Source: Amblyomma americanum
Lineage: Eukaryota > Arthropoda > Arachnida > Ixodida > Ixodidae
Reading direction: 5' to 3'
Assembly: GCF_052857255.1 (NCBI RefSeq)
Contig: NC_135505.1
Span: forward strand, 59,377,149 to 59,441,148
Length of the DNA stretch: 64,000 nucleotides
The notes beneath the pieces were generated by a model. It was not told where the DNA came from, did no database searches, and saw only the letters and a program-made list of their open reading frames with translations. Numbering within the stretch: position 1 is the first letter of the stretch; every line of letters begins with the position of its first letter. The position numbers and the translations under genes are program-made. Below, piece after piece: positions 46,601 through 61,600 of this stretch.

Positions 46601-49600
46601 TGGTGGACGAAGACGAAGACGACAAGGAAGTTCTGACTGTGTTCTGAGTGCTGCTCGTAGCTGTTCCTTCGCTGGTGTACATATCTGTAGATATATTATT
46701 TCCCGCCACAATATTCTCATATCTATGCCCACACTTTTGATAGACAGAATGAGAAAGAGTTTATACAAGAATTCGTAATTCTGGTGACTACAGGCGAGGA
46801 GTATCCTCTCTCTTCGAATTTTGCTGGTGCCGTACGCGAATGCCTGAAAAAAAGGAATGCTTGCATAAAACTCACTGCCATAAAAGGCACAGAGGTAGGT
46901 TGATTTTTTCAACAAAATCGTCAACTATTTGCTATGATTTTTGTTCAGCTGGGAATAAAAGCGCGTAGACGAGGGACAAGAAAGAAGAAGACGACAGAAC
47001 CGGCACTGACTAACAACTGAAAGTTTATTAGAAAAAACACGCAAAATATACTCATTTGACAACCACGGGCGCGTGCGCAACACTAAAAGCCACAGTGATA
47101 AATCAATCACTTAAATCCAGATACATTAGTTCACGTTCATGAACTGTTACAGAGGGGGTGCTCACGCATGAGTCAATGTTTTTATGAATATGAAACGCTT
47201 CACTGATTTCTCTTGTTAGTTTATCTTTGTGTTTGTACAGGATTCTAGTTTTATTAAAGATGGGTGTACATGATTTTTCAGAAGAATCAGGCTGGTTATT
47301 CCGGGGACAGTTCCTATAATGTAAAGCCAGATTTGAGGACGGAGCCCCTTTCAGAGAAGTGTTGTGGTCTCGTAGGCGGGTATTTAAGCACCTTCCTGTT
47401 TGACCTATGTAGGTCTTCCCGCACGTGAACGGCACTTCATACACAACCCCTTCAGCACAAGGGACAAACCTCAGGCCATGCTTTATCTGGCACCCTCTTT
47501 TTGTTTTTCTTCGTTTCTTTTCCTCTTCCCTGGCCTTTCTATCTACAATGGCACACAATTTGCCGAGCTTGTTAGGTGCAGAAAATAAAACATCAACTCC
47601 ATACCTGCTGCCCACTTGTTTCAAACGGTGTGAACTTTGATGAATGTACGGAAGAACAGCAATTTTCTTTTTATTTTTTTGTGAATGATCCTGAGATTCT
47701 CCCCTTTTGACCTTTTTAATTATCTTACTACAAGCAAGTACTAAGACATCATCTGGAAAGCCCGCAATTCTTAGCCTCTGAACCTGCTGATTAAAACTTG
47801 TGCTGATACCATGCACGAATGACTTGGCAAAGGCAGCACCTAGGCAAGAAACTGCAATGCCACATTTAACCACCTTCGAATGCGCCGAACGAAAACTGAG
47901 CAAAGGCTTTTCTGATCTCTGTAGGAAGGACCAGCACATGTGATCTGGCTTCGTTGCCAATCTTATATCTAAAAATTGTAACTCATTCCCTTGAGGTTTT
48001 TCACAGGTGGAAGTTAGGCCATGTCCGCTTTCGTCAAAAATCTTTAACACCTTATCGACCTGCCTATTGAACTCGTCGTGTTCCACAAAACCAAGATAAT
48101 CATCCACATATCTGAAGATGCGTTTTGTATTGTCACCCAATTTACTCTTAACAGCTTTATCTACATAACTGAGAAAGATGTTACTTAGTACAGGAGCCAC
48201 TTTCGAACCAATGCACACCCCCTGTTTTTGAGTGTACAATCTCCCCTCCCATTCAACAAAGGTGGACTTAAGATAAAACGATAAAAGCTCCAAAATGGCC
48301 CCCACAGAGATCCCGCATTTTGAAATGAAATCGCTTCCATTATTCTTATCTTCTATACACTTGCGAACATATCGTAGCAGACTATTGTGCGGAAGTGAAT
48401 AAAATAAGTCCTGAACATCTATGCTGAACATACTGCACGAACCCGGATTATGACACTTCAAATAGTCGACAACAGCCAGGGAATTAGACACAAGAAACGG
48501 ATCATCAACTGTTAGTGAACCAAGGTTTTTCTGTAAGAAACTTGAAACCTCATATTGCCATGTTGCACGCTCTGTAACAATACAGCGGAAAGGAACATCG
48601 GGCTGATGCGTTTTTGCTGAAAAAAATATGTCCAGACAGTCTTCTTTAGCATTCTTAACAGACGAGTGGAGCCATTGTAGATTCATTTCGCCCAGTAACC
48701 TCAAGGCTTCTCGCTTTTGCTGTTTAACATTGGCAGGCAATGGTTTAAACTTCTTTGCGATGGCTACTCAGGCTTTTTCAGTAAACAGTTCCGCACAATA
48801 GTCTGCTACGATATGTTCGCAAGTGTATAGAAGATGAGAATGATGGAAGCGATTTCATTTCAAAATGCGGGATCTCTGTGGGGGCCTTTTTGGAGCTTTT
48901 ATCGTTTTATCTTAAGTCCACCTTTGTTGAATGGGAGGGGAGGTTGTACACTCAAAAACAGGGGGTGTGCATTGGTTCAAAAGTGACTCCTGTACTAAGT
49001 AACAGCTTTCTCATTTATGTAGATAAAGCTGTTAAGAGTAAATTGGGTGCCAATACAAAACACATCTTCAGATATGTGGATGATTATCTTGTTTTTGTGG
49101 AACACGACGACTTCAATAGGCAGGTCGATAAGGTGTTAAAGATTTTTGACGAAAGCGGACACGGCCTAACTTCCACCTGTGAAAAACCTCAAGGGAATGA
49201 GTTACAATTTTTAGATATAAGATTGGCAACGAAGCCAGATCACATGTGCTGGTCCTTCCTACAGAGATCAGAAAAGCCTTTGCTCTGTTTTCGTTCGGCG
49301 CATTCGAAGGTGGTTAAATGTGGCATTGCAGTTTCTTGCCTAGGTGCTGCCATTGCCAAGTCATGCGTGCATGGTATCAGCACAAGTTTTAATCAGCAGG
49401 TTCAGAGGCTAAGAATTGCGGGCTTTCCAGATGATGTCTTAGTACTTGCTTGTAGTAAGATAATTAAAAAGGTCAAAAGGGGAGAATCTCAGGATCATTC
49501 ACAAAAAGATAAAAAGAAAATTGCTGTTCTTCCGTACATTCATCAAAGTTCACACCGTTTGAAACAAGTGGGCAGCAGGTATGGAGTTGATGTTTTATTT

Positions 49601-52600
49601 TCTGCACCTAACAAGCTCGGCAAATTGTGTGCCATTGTAGATAGAAAGGCCAGGGAAGAGGAAAAGAAACGAAGAAAAACAAAAAGAGGGTGCCAGATAA
49701 AGCATGGCCTGAGGTTTGTCCCTTGTGCTGAAGGGGTTGTGTATGAAGTGCCGTTCACGTGCGGGAAGACCTACATAGGTCAAACAGGAAGGTGCTTAAA
49801 TACCCGCCTACGAGACTACAACACTTCTCTGAAAGGGGCTCCGTCCTCAAATCTGGCTTTACATTATAGGAACTGTCCCCGGAATAACCAGCCTGATTCT
49901 TCTGAAAAATCATGTACACCCATCTTTAATAAAACTAGAATCCTGTACAAACACAAAGATAAACTAACAAGAGAAATCAGTGAAGCGTTTCATATTCATA
50001 AAAACATTGACTCATGCGTGAGCACCCTCTCTGTAACAGTTCATGAAAGTGAACTAATGGATCTGGATTTAAGTGATTGATTTATCACTGTGGCTTTTGG
50101 TGTTGCGCACGCGCCCGTGGTTGTCAAATGAGTATATTTTGCGTGTTTTTTCCATAAACTTTCAGTTGTTAGTCAGCGCCGGTCCTGTCGTCTTCTTCTT
50201 TCTTGTCCCTCGTCTACGCGCTGTTATTCCCAGCAGTATGTACCAACTCGCTCAACTCTCCGTTTTATTGTACTTTTGTTCAGTTTTGTTTATTTCAACA
50301 TTTTTTTTCTCATTAGAGAGGGCTTCCGAATCTCCCGGCTATTACACGGCCGAAAAGACCTCAAAATGTTTTGTCGTTAGTAATAATTGAACGCCTCGAA
50401 ATAACTACATAACAAATATTCAAGTTGCGTTCTTTGCACAAAATCGTGCAATATGCGAAAACATACGTTATGAAAATTTTTGATGGTAAATAGAACAGTG
50501 AGTTTTGTATGTTTTGTATTTTTTGTGGTTTTGTATTTTTGTATTGGAAAGTAAAAAATTTAAATTTAAGAGGAAGCCCCATACTGGCCAAGACGCCAGC
50601 TGCCCTTCTACTCAGCATTTTTCCTTACAAGCCTGTTAACTTCTACAATAAAGTAGCGAGGCCTCACCAAGATTGTAATATGTCGTGTCTATCTTTGGAA
50701 AAGAGTCTTCGAAGCCATGCATGTTATTTCTACCTGATTTTGAGTGTGTCCAAAAGTAAGCGCTTCAGGTATACGCGATAAGATAGCTAGTGTATATTCT
50801 TTTCATCTCGCTTATTTTACCCGCCCTCGCGTATTGAGGTTTGCTTACCCACAGTTTAGCGCCCAGATTCAAGTGAAATATATCAAACGACTGACATTTC
50901 AATGATGCCCTTTTAGAATTCCATTGACACTTGGAATTCGTACTTTCGTGGTTTGGGAGAAAAAGGCGTAAATGTATTGAGCAGCATTTTTCTTTTGTTT
51001 AACCTTTACTTATTTAGTACAAAATTGCTCTTATTGGGCCGCTCACTGATAATGTTTGATATACAAGACCACTGGGCAACATACACTCAGGTGCTATTAA
51101 AACCAATGCACAATGAGCGCCAGTATGTCTGTGTTAATTCAGCTTTCTTTTTCCCAGATTCACTGAAGTTGCATGCTTGCGTCAGTTTAGAGTCGCTGGA
51201 ACAGTGTACTCTAATTTTGCACACCTTAACACCCGCGCTTTGAAGTCGATTGAATGCAGGTAAGGAATGTCATAAACGTGTAAGAAAAAGTGTTGGTCCA
51301 GTCAACCTCAGGAACCTACAAGCACTGCGGCATGTCAGTAACAAAATTTGTGCGTAAATGACAGAGCTGCACCTTACTGCCATGCTGTTTTCAAACGCTT
51401 AGCTCATTTCCCACAATTTTTTATCATGAGTAAAATGTTTAAGCATGGATTAGGTGCTGAATATCCATACATTAAACCGACTGATACTAAATTATACAAT
51501 GTAGCACCTCCAGTCTAAAAGCTTATGGCCTCGTTTTGCGCAGCTATCAACTAAAATTTGTCCAAAATATACGTATCTATCTTTCACAGTATGTGCTATC
51601 TTACTTCCGAGCTTTTTCCATTCGCACAGAAGAGGTAAACTTCGAATTTCGAAAGTACTGTTAATGAAGGAAGTGACCAAAACTTATGTTAAACGATAAC
51701 ATCAATGTTAACGTCATATTTCAACAATATGCATTTCCTGAAACGTATCTGAGCACTTTACCGCCTATGTTTACATAATTAACCATGAATGCGATCAGCC
51801 TTCCTTGACTACGAAGAACGAATTTACAAAAGGCTTCTCTTTTGGTTTTCAGGCATACAGATTGTCTACTTACCCAGATTTAGTCAAAATAGTAATTCAC
51901 AGTTTTTGTTGCATCTATTTAGAGTTGAATAAAGCATTCGACGATGTAGCACATATTCCTCTTTCTTATCTCAAACTGGTGTTAATGTCATGGTGCCGCA
52001 TCATTCTTCCAATTGACTCTTCTCGGTAATTGGTATCATCTTCGCTGCATATGTGGTAAGTTTCGCTGCAGAGAGTGGCTTCAACAAACTCTTATTCTTC
52101 CAAATCAATTCATATAGATGATTAGGCGAACAAAATTTCATCCTGGTAGCGAATGCCTGCTTATTTTGCAAGAGTTTTCAATGAATGAAAAGGGCTGCGA
52201 ACCACTTTCCGGTCGACGGTTACACTGACCTTAATGATAACGGTTCGTTTCTCACAGAAGCACAGCCTGTGAACAAAATGCGAAATGTTAAATAAGTGTA
52301 CTTGTTCTTGAAATGCAGACATCGTACCCATACATGCTGCGCATGATAGCCTTAGCTGCCTATGCGCCATGAAAGCAACTCTACGCATAATGAGGAAAAC
52401 GACTTTGTAAACGCATTCGTTTAATATTCAGTTCATTATATATGAAATAAATCTCTTATTCAAAACTTAACTAATTCGTACTTCCTTCCCCACAAAACCA
52501 GTGGGCGGCTGAGGCTGTATAATAAAAATATGTAGTCATTCTCGTCATGATCAATCTGTGTTGGATAAATCACAAAAGCTTTGCTGTAGCCAATAATTCT

Positions 52601-55600
52601 TCCTAACTACTGACGCACGAATTTCCAGAGTACTTCTAAGTGCAGCAAAAAAGTCTTTTTAACAATTACCATATATAGACTTGGTTACGCTTCATCATTC
52701 TGGTTTCCTCATCACAAATCCTTATTCGACATATCTGAAGTAATAAAGAACACTCATTTGATTTCGGTAACAAAAGTACAGCTAAAAGCCAAGCGTTATT
52801 TAAATTAAGCCGAGCAACCTCCGAAACAGGTAAGCGGCCACACGTAGTGCCTTCAGAAACGTTAAGAGCCCACAAGGCTTGCTTCCAAGCCGTGCAGACT
52901 GTGATGCCTGTAACACTCGAGGAATTCGTACCCATTGGAAAGAACAAGGAAAAAAATCTTTCTCGCGGGAGAGTTGGATCACTAATAATCAACTACAAGC
53001 CACACGCTGTGGTTCAGAAGCAAGCCTCATGGACTCCAGGCGTTTGACAAAAGCGGTACACTTCTCTTTATTTTCATTTCACCTTGAGTTTTCAGTAGTT
53101 TTCTGTGCTCTTCGTCGTCTTGAATGATATTGCTTTATTCGCATTGATTAGTACTCTTTTATTTATGCTGTGTACAGCTGCTTATTTAATGCAGCGGCCC
53201 CTAATCCATGGAAATAAATAAAGAAAATAATCCAGAAGTTACCAGAAGAGACAGGAACGCGACCTGCATAAAATCTACATAAGGGTTTAAAAAGTTGTGG
53301 CTGTGTATCAATGCGAAGGACTCTTAATGGACCACATCTTCATTATGCCAGCATGACGTTGCGCGTCAGCAGTACAGCCATCGACTTATTGCTTTCCCTT
53401 TCTGCAAATAAACCAACAAGCTTCATGTTGATAGCGCTGCGAGGGAATTTTTCGTTACGTGGAATCGCAGAAATCTGTGTTGTTGTTTTTTGTCTCTATG
53501 TGCGTGCAGTACCCTCAGGAAATTTTTAACGTGTCCCGAGGAGACTTTCCCCAAGACCTGCCCCGGAAACCTAGAAGCGGTTGCAGCGTTTTTCAAGCGG
53601 ACCGAGAGTGCATCTTTGCTTATGTGGCAGCGAGATGAAGTCATCAAGGCTGGTCCCAACGAAAGCAACAAGTCTGGTCCGATAGCCGGCATCATCGCAG
53701 GCTGACGTCGTGGCTGTCAACTTTATCGTAGCCCTCGTTGTGGCTATTTTTCTAATCCGTCTATAGGCAACATAGGTTCGTCGTAACAGACCTGCGTCGA
53801 AGCGCTCTGTCACTTCTCGAGAGAAGAGATCTTACAAGCACTTACAAGCATTACTACGTTGTATTGTATAAAGTTTGTATTTTACTCGTTTTCAGCCCAA
53901 TGCCCAGTTTGCCAGTATGACCAGTATGCCAGTTGAAGATGGGCTCGAAGTTTCTTAAGTGGACGCTTCCAATTTTTATTCAAGCCCTCCTGCCCGTGTT
54001 ATTTTCTTTTGTGAAAAAAAATAAACAAATATTTTGAGTGATTTATTGACGTACTTAATGCTTTTTCATGATTCTAATTTCCGTCATCACATTCAGTCAC
54101 AGGAAGTTGCATGCCCTCTAAGCTTAAAGCTTCTCACAACACATTGAAGAACGACGGATTGGCATGGAAAGATGTCGATGATACAAGATGAGAGTTCATT
54201 CCCCTATCACTGCAGTATTGAATAGAGTTGTGTAAACCATGATTTTAAAACAGTAGCCAAATTGCGGTCTATCAAAGAAAGCGACTTTTTGCGTCCTCTC
54301 CATATGTAGACGTTCAGGTAATTGACCATACCACAAATGAAGTAACGACAAATGGAGTTCGCCGCCAGTCACTTCTTCATAAAAAACCAACGAGGTCACG
54401 ACGCAAGAAAATGCTGGTAGAGAAAATGTTTGCGAAATCCGCCATGTTACGCACAGATTACTGCTATCTAGATGTTTACAGCAAGAATGTGTGGCTTTAA
54501 AATGGAATAGAATCATTGCACAAACATATATGAAGTTATCTTGCTCAGAATAGATGCTTTGGTCCCCTCAAAAAGTAACGTGCACTCCTCAAGCGCACTG
54601 CTTTGAAACCTTCCTCTCGCACACAACGCTGATTATCACCTGGCTCACTCAGTCTACCAGGAGTTTTAGAGAAGCCTGCCAATAATTTTTAATAATAATA
54701 ATATCAATTGGTTTCTGGGAAAGGAGATAGCGCAGTATCTCTCTCATGTATCGTTGGACACCTGAACCGCGCCGTAAGGGAAGGGATAAAGGAGGGAGTG
54801 AAAGAAGAATGGAAGAAAGAGGTGCCGTAGTGGAGGGCTCCGCATTAATTTCGACCACCTGGGGATCTTTAACGTTCACAGACATCGCAAAGCACACGGG
54901 CGCCTTAGCCTTTTTTCCTCCATGAAAACGCAGCCTCCGCGGTCCGGTTCAAAACCAGGAACTGCGGATCAGTAGCCGAGCGCCCTAACCACTGAGCCAC
55001 CGTGGCGGGTTCCACTAGTTTTTAAAAATTGGTTTTTGGAATAAAGAGTATCATTGACGGAGCAGTATTACCAGTATTCGTGGTCATCAATAAACAGATG
55101 AGTAATGTTAACTAGTAGACTTATTCACTTTATTCAAACCATTACTTCTTAAATATAAATATAGGCGCCTGACTGCAAGTACAGATTTGTAGCCGGACCT
55201 TAGGAACCGCCTAAAACTACAAAAATACAATTAGCCTCGCCTCTGTGGCTGAGCAGATTTACACCATTTCTCGATTCTTTCAATATCCGCGAGCCTGCGG
55301 GGAGCACAAAAAGGCGTCCATCAAATCACGATCCTCCGTGCTCTTTGGAGTTTACACAACTTTTTGCTGCAGGTGGGAAGCACGGACGTAAAAAATGCGC
55401 ACCCAAAATGGAGCTCCTTACGAAGTTAATACCGATTCAGCGTTGAACGAACAAGCCGTCGCCTTAAAGTGAATTGCCTACAACTACAATGCTGAGTATA
55501 GCACGTAAAAAGTGTAGAGCAAACTTTTTGTGACCCAATTTTCCGTAATAACCAACGCACACACCATACGTCGCCAGGTCAGCTTGCGGCGTAAGTACCT

Positions 55601-58600
55601 TTCCAAGATATAAAAGTGAAACTTCTGAGATGCTGGTGCGCAGAATCACCCGATAAACAAAATTGGAGGGGACACTTTACCTCCACCTTATGAGTATGAC
55701 ACAATAGCTCCAAACACTTTTGATTTTTGTATATGTGGAAATGATCATTGTCTACTTTACATTCATATAACCTTTAGAGCCTCAGCGCCATTGCTGGCGC
55801 AGTGCTACAGTGGTTAAGCGTTGCGCCACTGCCCTGCGATGAGAGGTGCCACCACCGCTAGGGAAAGTGCCACACGGGTTGTTCTTCCTTAGAATCCTCG
55901 TGCTGCTAATCATTAGTTTGGCTGCTCTTGCCATGTAAGGTGGTAAGCTTGCACCCATTCCGGTGGGAATGTTGTGTTCACATTGCAAGGTCACGTAAGC
56001 TAGTTGCCCCACCTGGGTTGCTTCTACGGGGACTTTTCGCTCGTAACGACGACGATGATGACGCCGGATTTTCTGTGCAAGAGGGGCTCTAACACTATCG
56101 CGTCAAAACCGATCGCCGTATCTAAAGACTACCCTGCGTGGCACGCCGAGGTTCAGCTTCCCATCTTTGAAATACTGTGAAAATGCCCGATTTACCATTA
56201 ATTGGTTTTCGTCATTCTCTACCCAGTGCTGTTAACAGGAGCCATAAGAGACAGCATTCGCACCCGATTAATAATGCTTGTCTTCGAACTTACATCATTT
56301 TGGCAGTCAGCAGCTCAAGCCACCTCATTCCAGATAGTTTACTTTCCAAATATCTGGAACGGAAGGCGTCTACGTAAGCAACGCTACTATTGACATATTT
56401 TCTTCACCGGGCTGATGCAGCACACTCACTTGCAGGGTATTGTCTGCGACGCAGCCGACAGAAAACGAGGCGATGTGACGCATCATACGAGATAGGCACC
56501 TGTGTACTTTTGCGTACTTTTCCGAACCTCAATCTTTCGTCACTTCAGTCCGTCCACTACATTCCAAAGAGTTCATGCAAAGACAAAGACTTTCCGCCGA
56601 TTAAGTACAATCCGCTCTCAATTGACAAACGCTCTATCAAACGGCGCTCTTCCTCGATTCCTAGGATCGGAGGAAACTGACGCTAGTCCAATCAAGGAGC
56701 CCCTAGGCTTCACTTAGTGTACTCTGCGTTTCGTTCATTGAAGAGCTGGCGGAATAACCGTCCTCGACTCTCTATTCGCTGGGGTGAGGAAATCAGCGTC
56801 TGGATGCCAGAGCACGGCGTAATTTCTGACAGATAAGCGTCATGCGACTTCAAACTATTTTGCATATTATCAGTTTAATTGTGGTTTTGTAATGACGCAC
56901 ATATTAGGTCACGAAATCGTGTCCCATTCCGCGTTTTCCCATGCTTGTCGCCGCGTCATAAGTGAAATAAGTCAGCGAAGCTACCGGAGTTAAGAGCTGC
57001 GCTGGCTCGGGCAGACCCGAAAGCATAGAGTCATCCCGGCTTGGACACTGAGCCAGACCGCAAAATGCGCTCTATCACCGGGGCCAAAACAAGGTGCGGC
57101 GGGCCCGAACATGAAGACCCTTTGTCCGGGTTTTCATTCTTTATTGCAAGGAGAAGTACACTCACTTAGGAGGCGTCTGTATGAGTTGCTAATTGCAGTT
57201 TCAGTAAAAAAAAACTATAAATCAACACGATATATTCATCTTGAAATAGCTTTATGGGCCTAGTAACCATAAAAATTAGCACGGTGCACCAGTGCGCATC
57301 GTTAATGATGCATTACAAACGATTTTTACAGGCAGTTTTAGCCTCGGTCGGCGGGTGCTCTGGCGTGCATATTGGCGCCGCGGTCGAGCGGACCACCTGC
57401 TCTACTTTAATAGTGATGACGTCGGCGACACCGGCAAGCACTGGCTGTTCGCAGAACAAATACTGGCTTCGGCGAGGAGACAATATTTGGGCATGGGCAC
57501 ATGATGTGGGTGGCAGGACCAATCACCTTCCAGGACAACACTGAAAACAGTTCAAAATTGCGTTCCACTCAATGCCCACAACTAAATCTTTATAGTAGTC
57601 ATCTCCTTGCGCCCATAAAACATATCATATCGATTGTTGTCTTGCGTTCTCAAATTTGTGACTGTATCCATTTAAAAACATGAGAATTTCAGATGCGAAG
57701 AAAGATTTTCATTGTGGTGATAAGCTAGAGCTTTGCACATAGAGGACACAAATATTACCCTTGCAGATGGTGGCTACGCCCAGACAGGTGTTGACTATTC
57801 TAATAGTGCAATAAGCGGAGGGTGTGAGGTGCGCGATTGACAGGTATAGCTCCCTGAAAAAGCTTCTTAAGCACTACGGGCTGCCTATACCTGCTCTCGG
57901 CTCTCCAAAATTAGGTATAGCTCTATATCGCCGCGAGCGACCCAAAAACTCAACGTCAGGCCACCATGAAACCAACGTTACGATAAATTACTCTTTGAGA
58001 TGCATTGAAAAGCAGCCGGAGCCTCCAGTTTACTGTTTAACATCATTTGTCTGCACCAGCATTTCTTTAGAACTAGCCACCAGTTAAAGGGCTACAGAAT
58101 ATATGTGTGAAAAGAAATAGTGTAAATAGTAGCCGCGAAAATTTGGTCGCTCTGATCTATAACAATCTTTTTAACATTGATACGCGTGCCGTCCTGCGTA
58201 CATTGTTTGTTTATACGATTTGGCTTCTGAAAGCGATTCGGGCTATGGGGACACCGTCGTTGAGGGCTGTGGATAGCTTCGACCACCTGGGGTTCTTGAA
58301 TGTGAACTCATATTGGATGGCATAGTTTTGAGCAAAAGTGGCATACAACACGCAGCCGGTGGCGGAGCTCGGGAAAACTGCGTCGAAATGCCACCTACAG
58401 CTAGAGCGACAGGGGTCGAGACCGCTCAAGGGGACCTATCTTACCTGCAGACATGTTAGTTGGCTCATTTTGGTGTGTTGCGCTACTTTTCGGTGAAATT
58501 CCAAGCGGTGACGCATCAGTACCGTACCTGTTGACATTGAATTGAAACTGGACACGACAGACACGGTCTTTTATCCGTCGAGTTAGCGCCACGCGAACGA

Positions 58601-61600
58601 CCATTATCTGCCGATATCGCAGCGCGGCGAGCGCAGGTCATGCACTGGTTACTTTGTCGCATTACGACCATGTAGTAAAAACAAAAATATGAAAATATCA
58701 CGTCGGAGCGTTTAGCGGGAAGGAGCGCGACGCGTCCAGTCGAGCCAACATATGTGCTTGCAGATAAAATGGGGCACGGACGCGATTGTCTCGATCCGAT
58801 AGCTGTAGCTAGATGGCGTTGCAATACACTTTTCCCGAGCTCCGCCAACGGCTTCGTGCAGTATGCCACTTTAGCTCGCGACTGTACTACATGGGCCTCT
58901 CCTATTTCGCCCGCATCGAAATACGACCGCCACGGCCGGCATCGAGCCCGTGTCTTTCGGGTCAGCAGCCGAGCACCATGGCCACTAAACCCCGGCCGCT
59001 TAGATTGTATACCGATATTATAATGTTTTCATTTGAATTGGTGCTTAATTGTGAGGGATCGCTTGCTTCCGCATATATTTTAGCCCTAGAACACCAATGC
59101 TAGAAGGATATTTTTTTCATTAGAGTTAACATTGTCGGGAGTCGTCTCTGCCAGGACAGTACATCAGACGAAAATACAGTTAAAAACGTTGTACATCGAT
59201 ATAGAGAGAGCTATAAATACCATTATAATGCCCACTAAACCCCGGCCGCTTAGATTGTATACCGATATTATAATGTTTTCATTTGAATTGGTGCTTAATT
59301 GTGAGGGATCGCTTGCTTCAGCATATATTTTAGCCCTAGAACACCAATGCTAGAAGAATATTTTTTTCATTAGAGTTAACATTGTCGGGAGTCGTCTCTG
59401 CCAGGACAGTACATCAGACGAAAATACAGTTAAAAACGTTGTACATCGATATAGAGAGAGCTATAAATACCATTATAATGCCCACTAGAATTTTGCTGCA
59501 GCTGCGGGACCAAAAAATCCCGATCATCGTGTGGCACATCAATGCCAACGTTAGATCTAATGATAAAGGCAGAAGGCCCTTCGGCAATAGTTATTTCAGG
59601 CGAAATTGATCTCGACTGGTAGGTGGTATGCCAACTTTTAAAAAATGAGAGGATAGTTTCTTGAGGCTTCTAGGTGGGGTCCTCATTCCAGGGCTCCACT
59701 TGCTTGAGCTGTAAGACAGACCTAAGAAAGAAAGAAGAAAGGGAATTTTAATGAAAGAAAGGCGGAGAGGTCGGCCGGTGGTAACAGGGCCCTGGCCTGC
59801 TACTCCACACAGGGGAAAGGGAAGAGGAGGAAAAGGAAAGTGTGAATGAAGGCTGATGATGGCATAATACAATGAGTTTCACGGGTGATGTCTATGCACA
59901 CGCACACACACACACACACAACACTGGCTGGCGCTCGCATCGCGGTTACTGGACACACATAAAACTCAAAACTGGTGTCTGCAACACAACACCGACACAT
60001 GTCATTAACCATGTAGGTTGTGCACAGGCGGTCACAAACGAGTATCCAGGCCTGTTTCACACAAAAAGTTGAGCAGGGCTTTTGTCACACGCCACCAATC
60101 AGAACGTCTCGTCCTTGCGCCCAGAAGAGTTTCCTCAGAGAGAGGGCGAGAGTCCAGGTTTTTCACGGTCGCCTCCAATGTTGTTCTTTCAGAAGTATAC
60201 TTCGGGCACGCGCAAGAAGGTGTCCAATAGTCTCTGGTGTGTTGCACTGTGCGCAATTTGGGTTACTTTCGATGCCGAGACAGACCTGTTTTATGAGGAC
60301 TCTTTGGTCCTTGATACGATCGCTGGTTAGCATCGTCTTCTACGGCTCAAATGACGTGTACAGCTTCTGTAGTTGGTTCGGTTTCGCCCCTCATCCCCAC
60401 GAGTTGTGGAAGAGTGTTGGGTGGGCCTGGCACCATGGGCATATGTCAGGGTATAGTGTTGGGCGCATGAGCTGAAGTTTGTGGAGCTGAGAGAAAGTGT
60501 TCGCTTGGATGTGAGGCCAGGAGATAGCGTCTTGACTGTCTAATTTTTTTGTTAGGAGGAGGGTGTTTTCGCCGCTGGAGACGCTGGAACTCTCAGCGTT
60601 CGTTGTACGCGGAAGGAATAGGGATGATTTCGAATGCGCTGGATGGCCGCGCACGGTTGATTGCTGCTAGAGCTAAAGCGTACGCCATTTCATTCCCCTT
60701 TACTCCCTCGTTATCAGTGGTCCACGTAATCTGGAGGGGCTTGTTGAGGGGTTGGGTACCCATGAGTCGAGCGACATGTCTTGGGGCGCGTCCTGACGGG
60801 AAGTTCAGGCAGGCTTGCTGTGAATCCGTGATCACATGAGAGCTGCGCTCTTACCGGTCGCAATGCCGTATGCAAAGTGCAGCATCTAAATTAACCAAAG
60901 ACAAGCCTGCCGAGATTACGCACTAAATTTCGATATCTGGACAGGCTTATCTGTGGCTAAATTAGCAGTTTGTGTTTGTGCGTGAGCTAAGGAGTGACAT
61001 GGTGGATTTTCCGAATGCGTTTTCTTACGTATTTCCTCACCAGTTTTGAAGTGAACTAGGAACTGCTTTAATAAAATCTTTTAAGTGTCTCCATTTAAAT
61101 GCACAATCCGTTAGACACAAGCAAATTGATTTAACAGGACTCCTGCATTAACTCAATCCATTGTTTGAAGTTATATTTATCATGGAATGCTGGTCTACAA
61201 ATGACTCAGATGTTTTTCGTCTTCCAAATTATGAAACATTGTTTATAAACTGTACCGTCATTATCAGCAGTGGCGTTTATGTGCTCATTGAGAGAGGAAT
61301 CGAACCTGACTTTTTACCTTAATTTAGTGTGTCTGGACCCGATTAGGAGGTGCTGTCCGTAAGTTCACAAAACACAGTCTTAGTAGTATGTTACCGTCCA
61401 CCACAGGGCTCTGTACCCTGATTTTTTACATTCTTTGATTCTATTTTTTTCATGTGTTCGTGACACGGCGGCAAAACTTGTGTGCGCTGGTGATGTAAAC
61501 ATCAGCATGTTAAGCTGTGATAACACAAATAGAGAAATAAACCTATGACTCAAAGCAACTGGGGTTCTGAATGTCATTAAAAAGCCGACACGAGTCACAA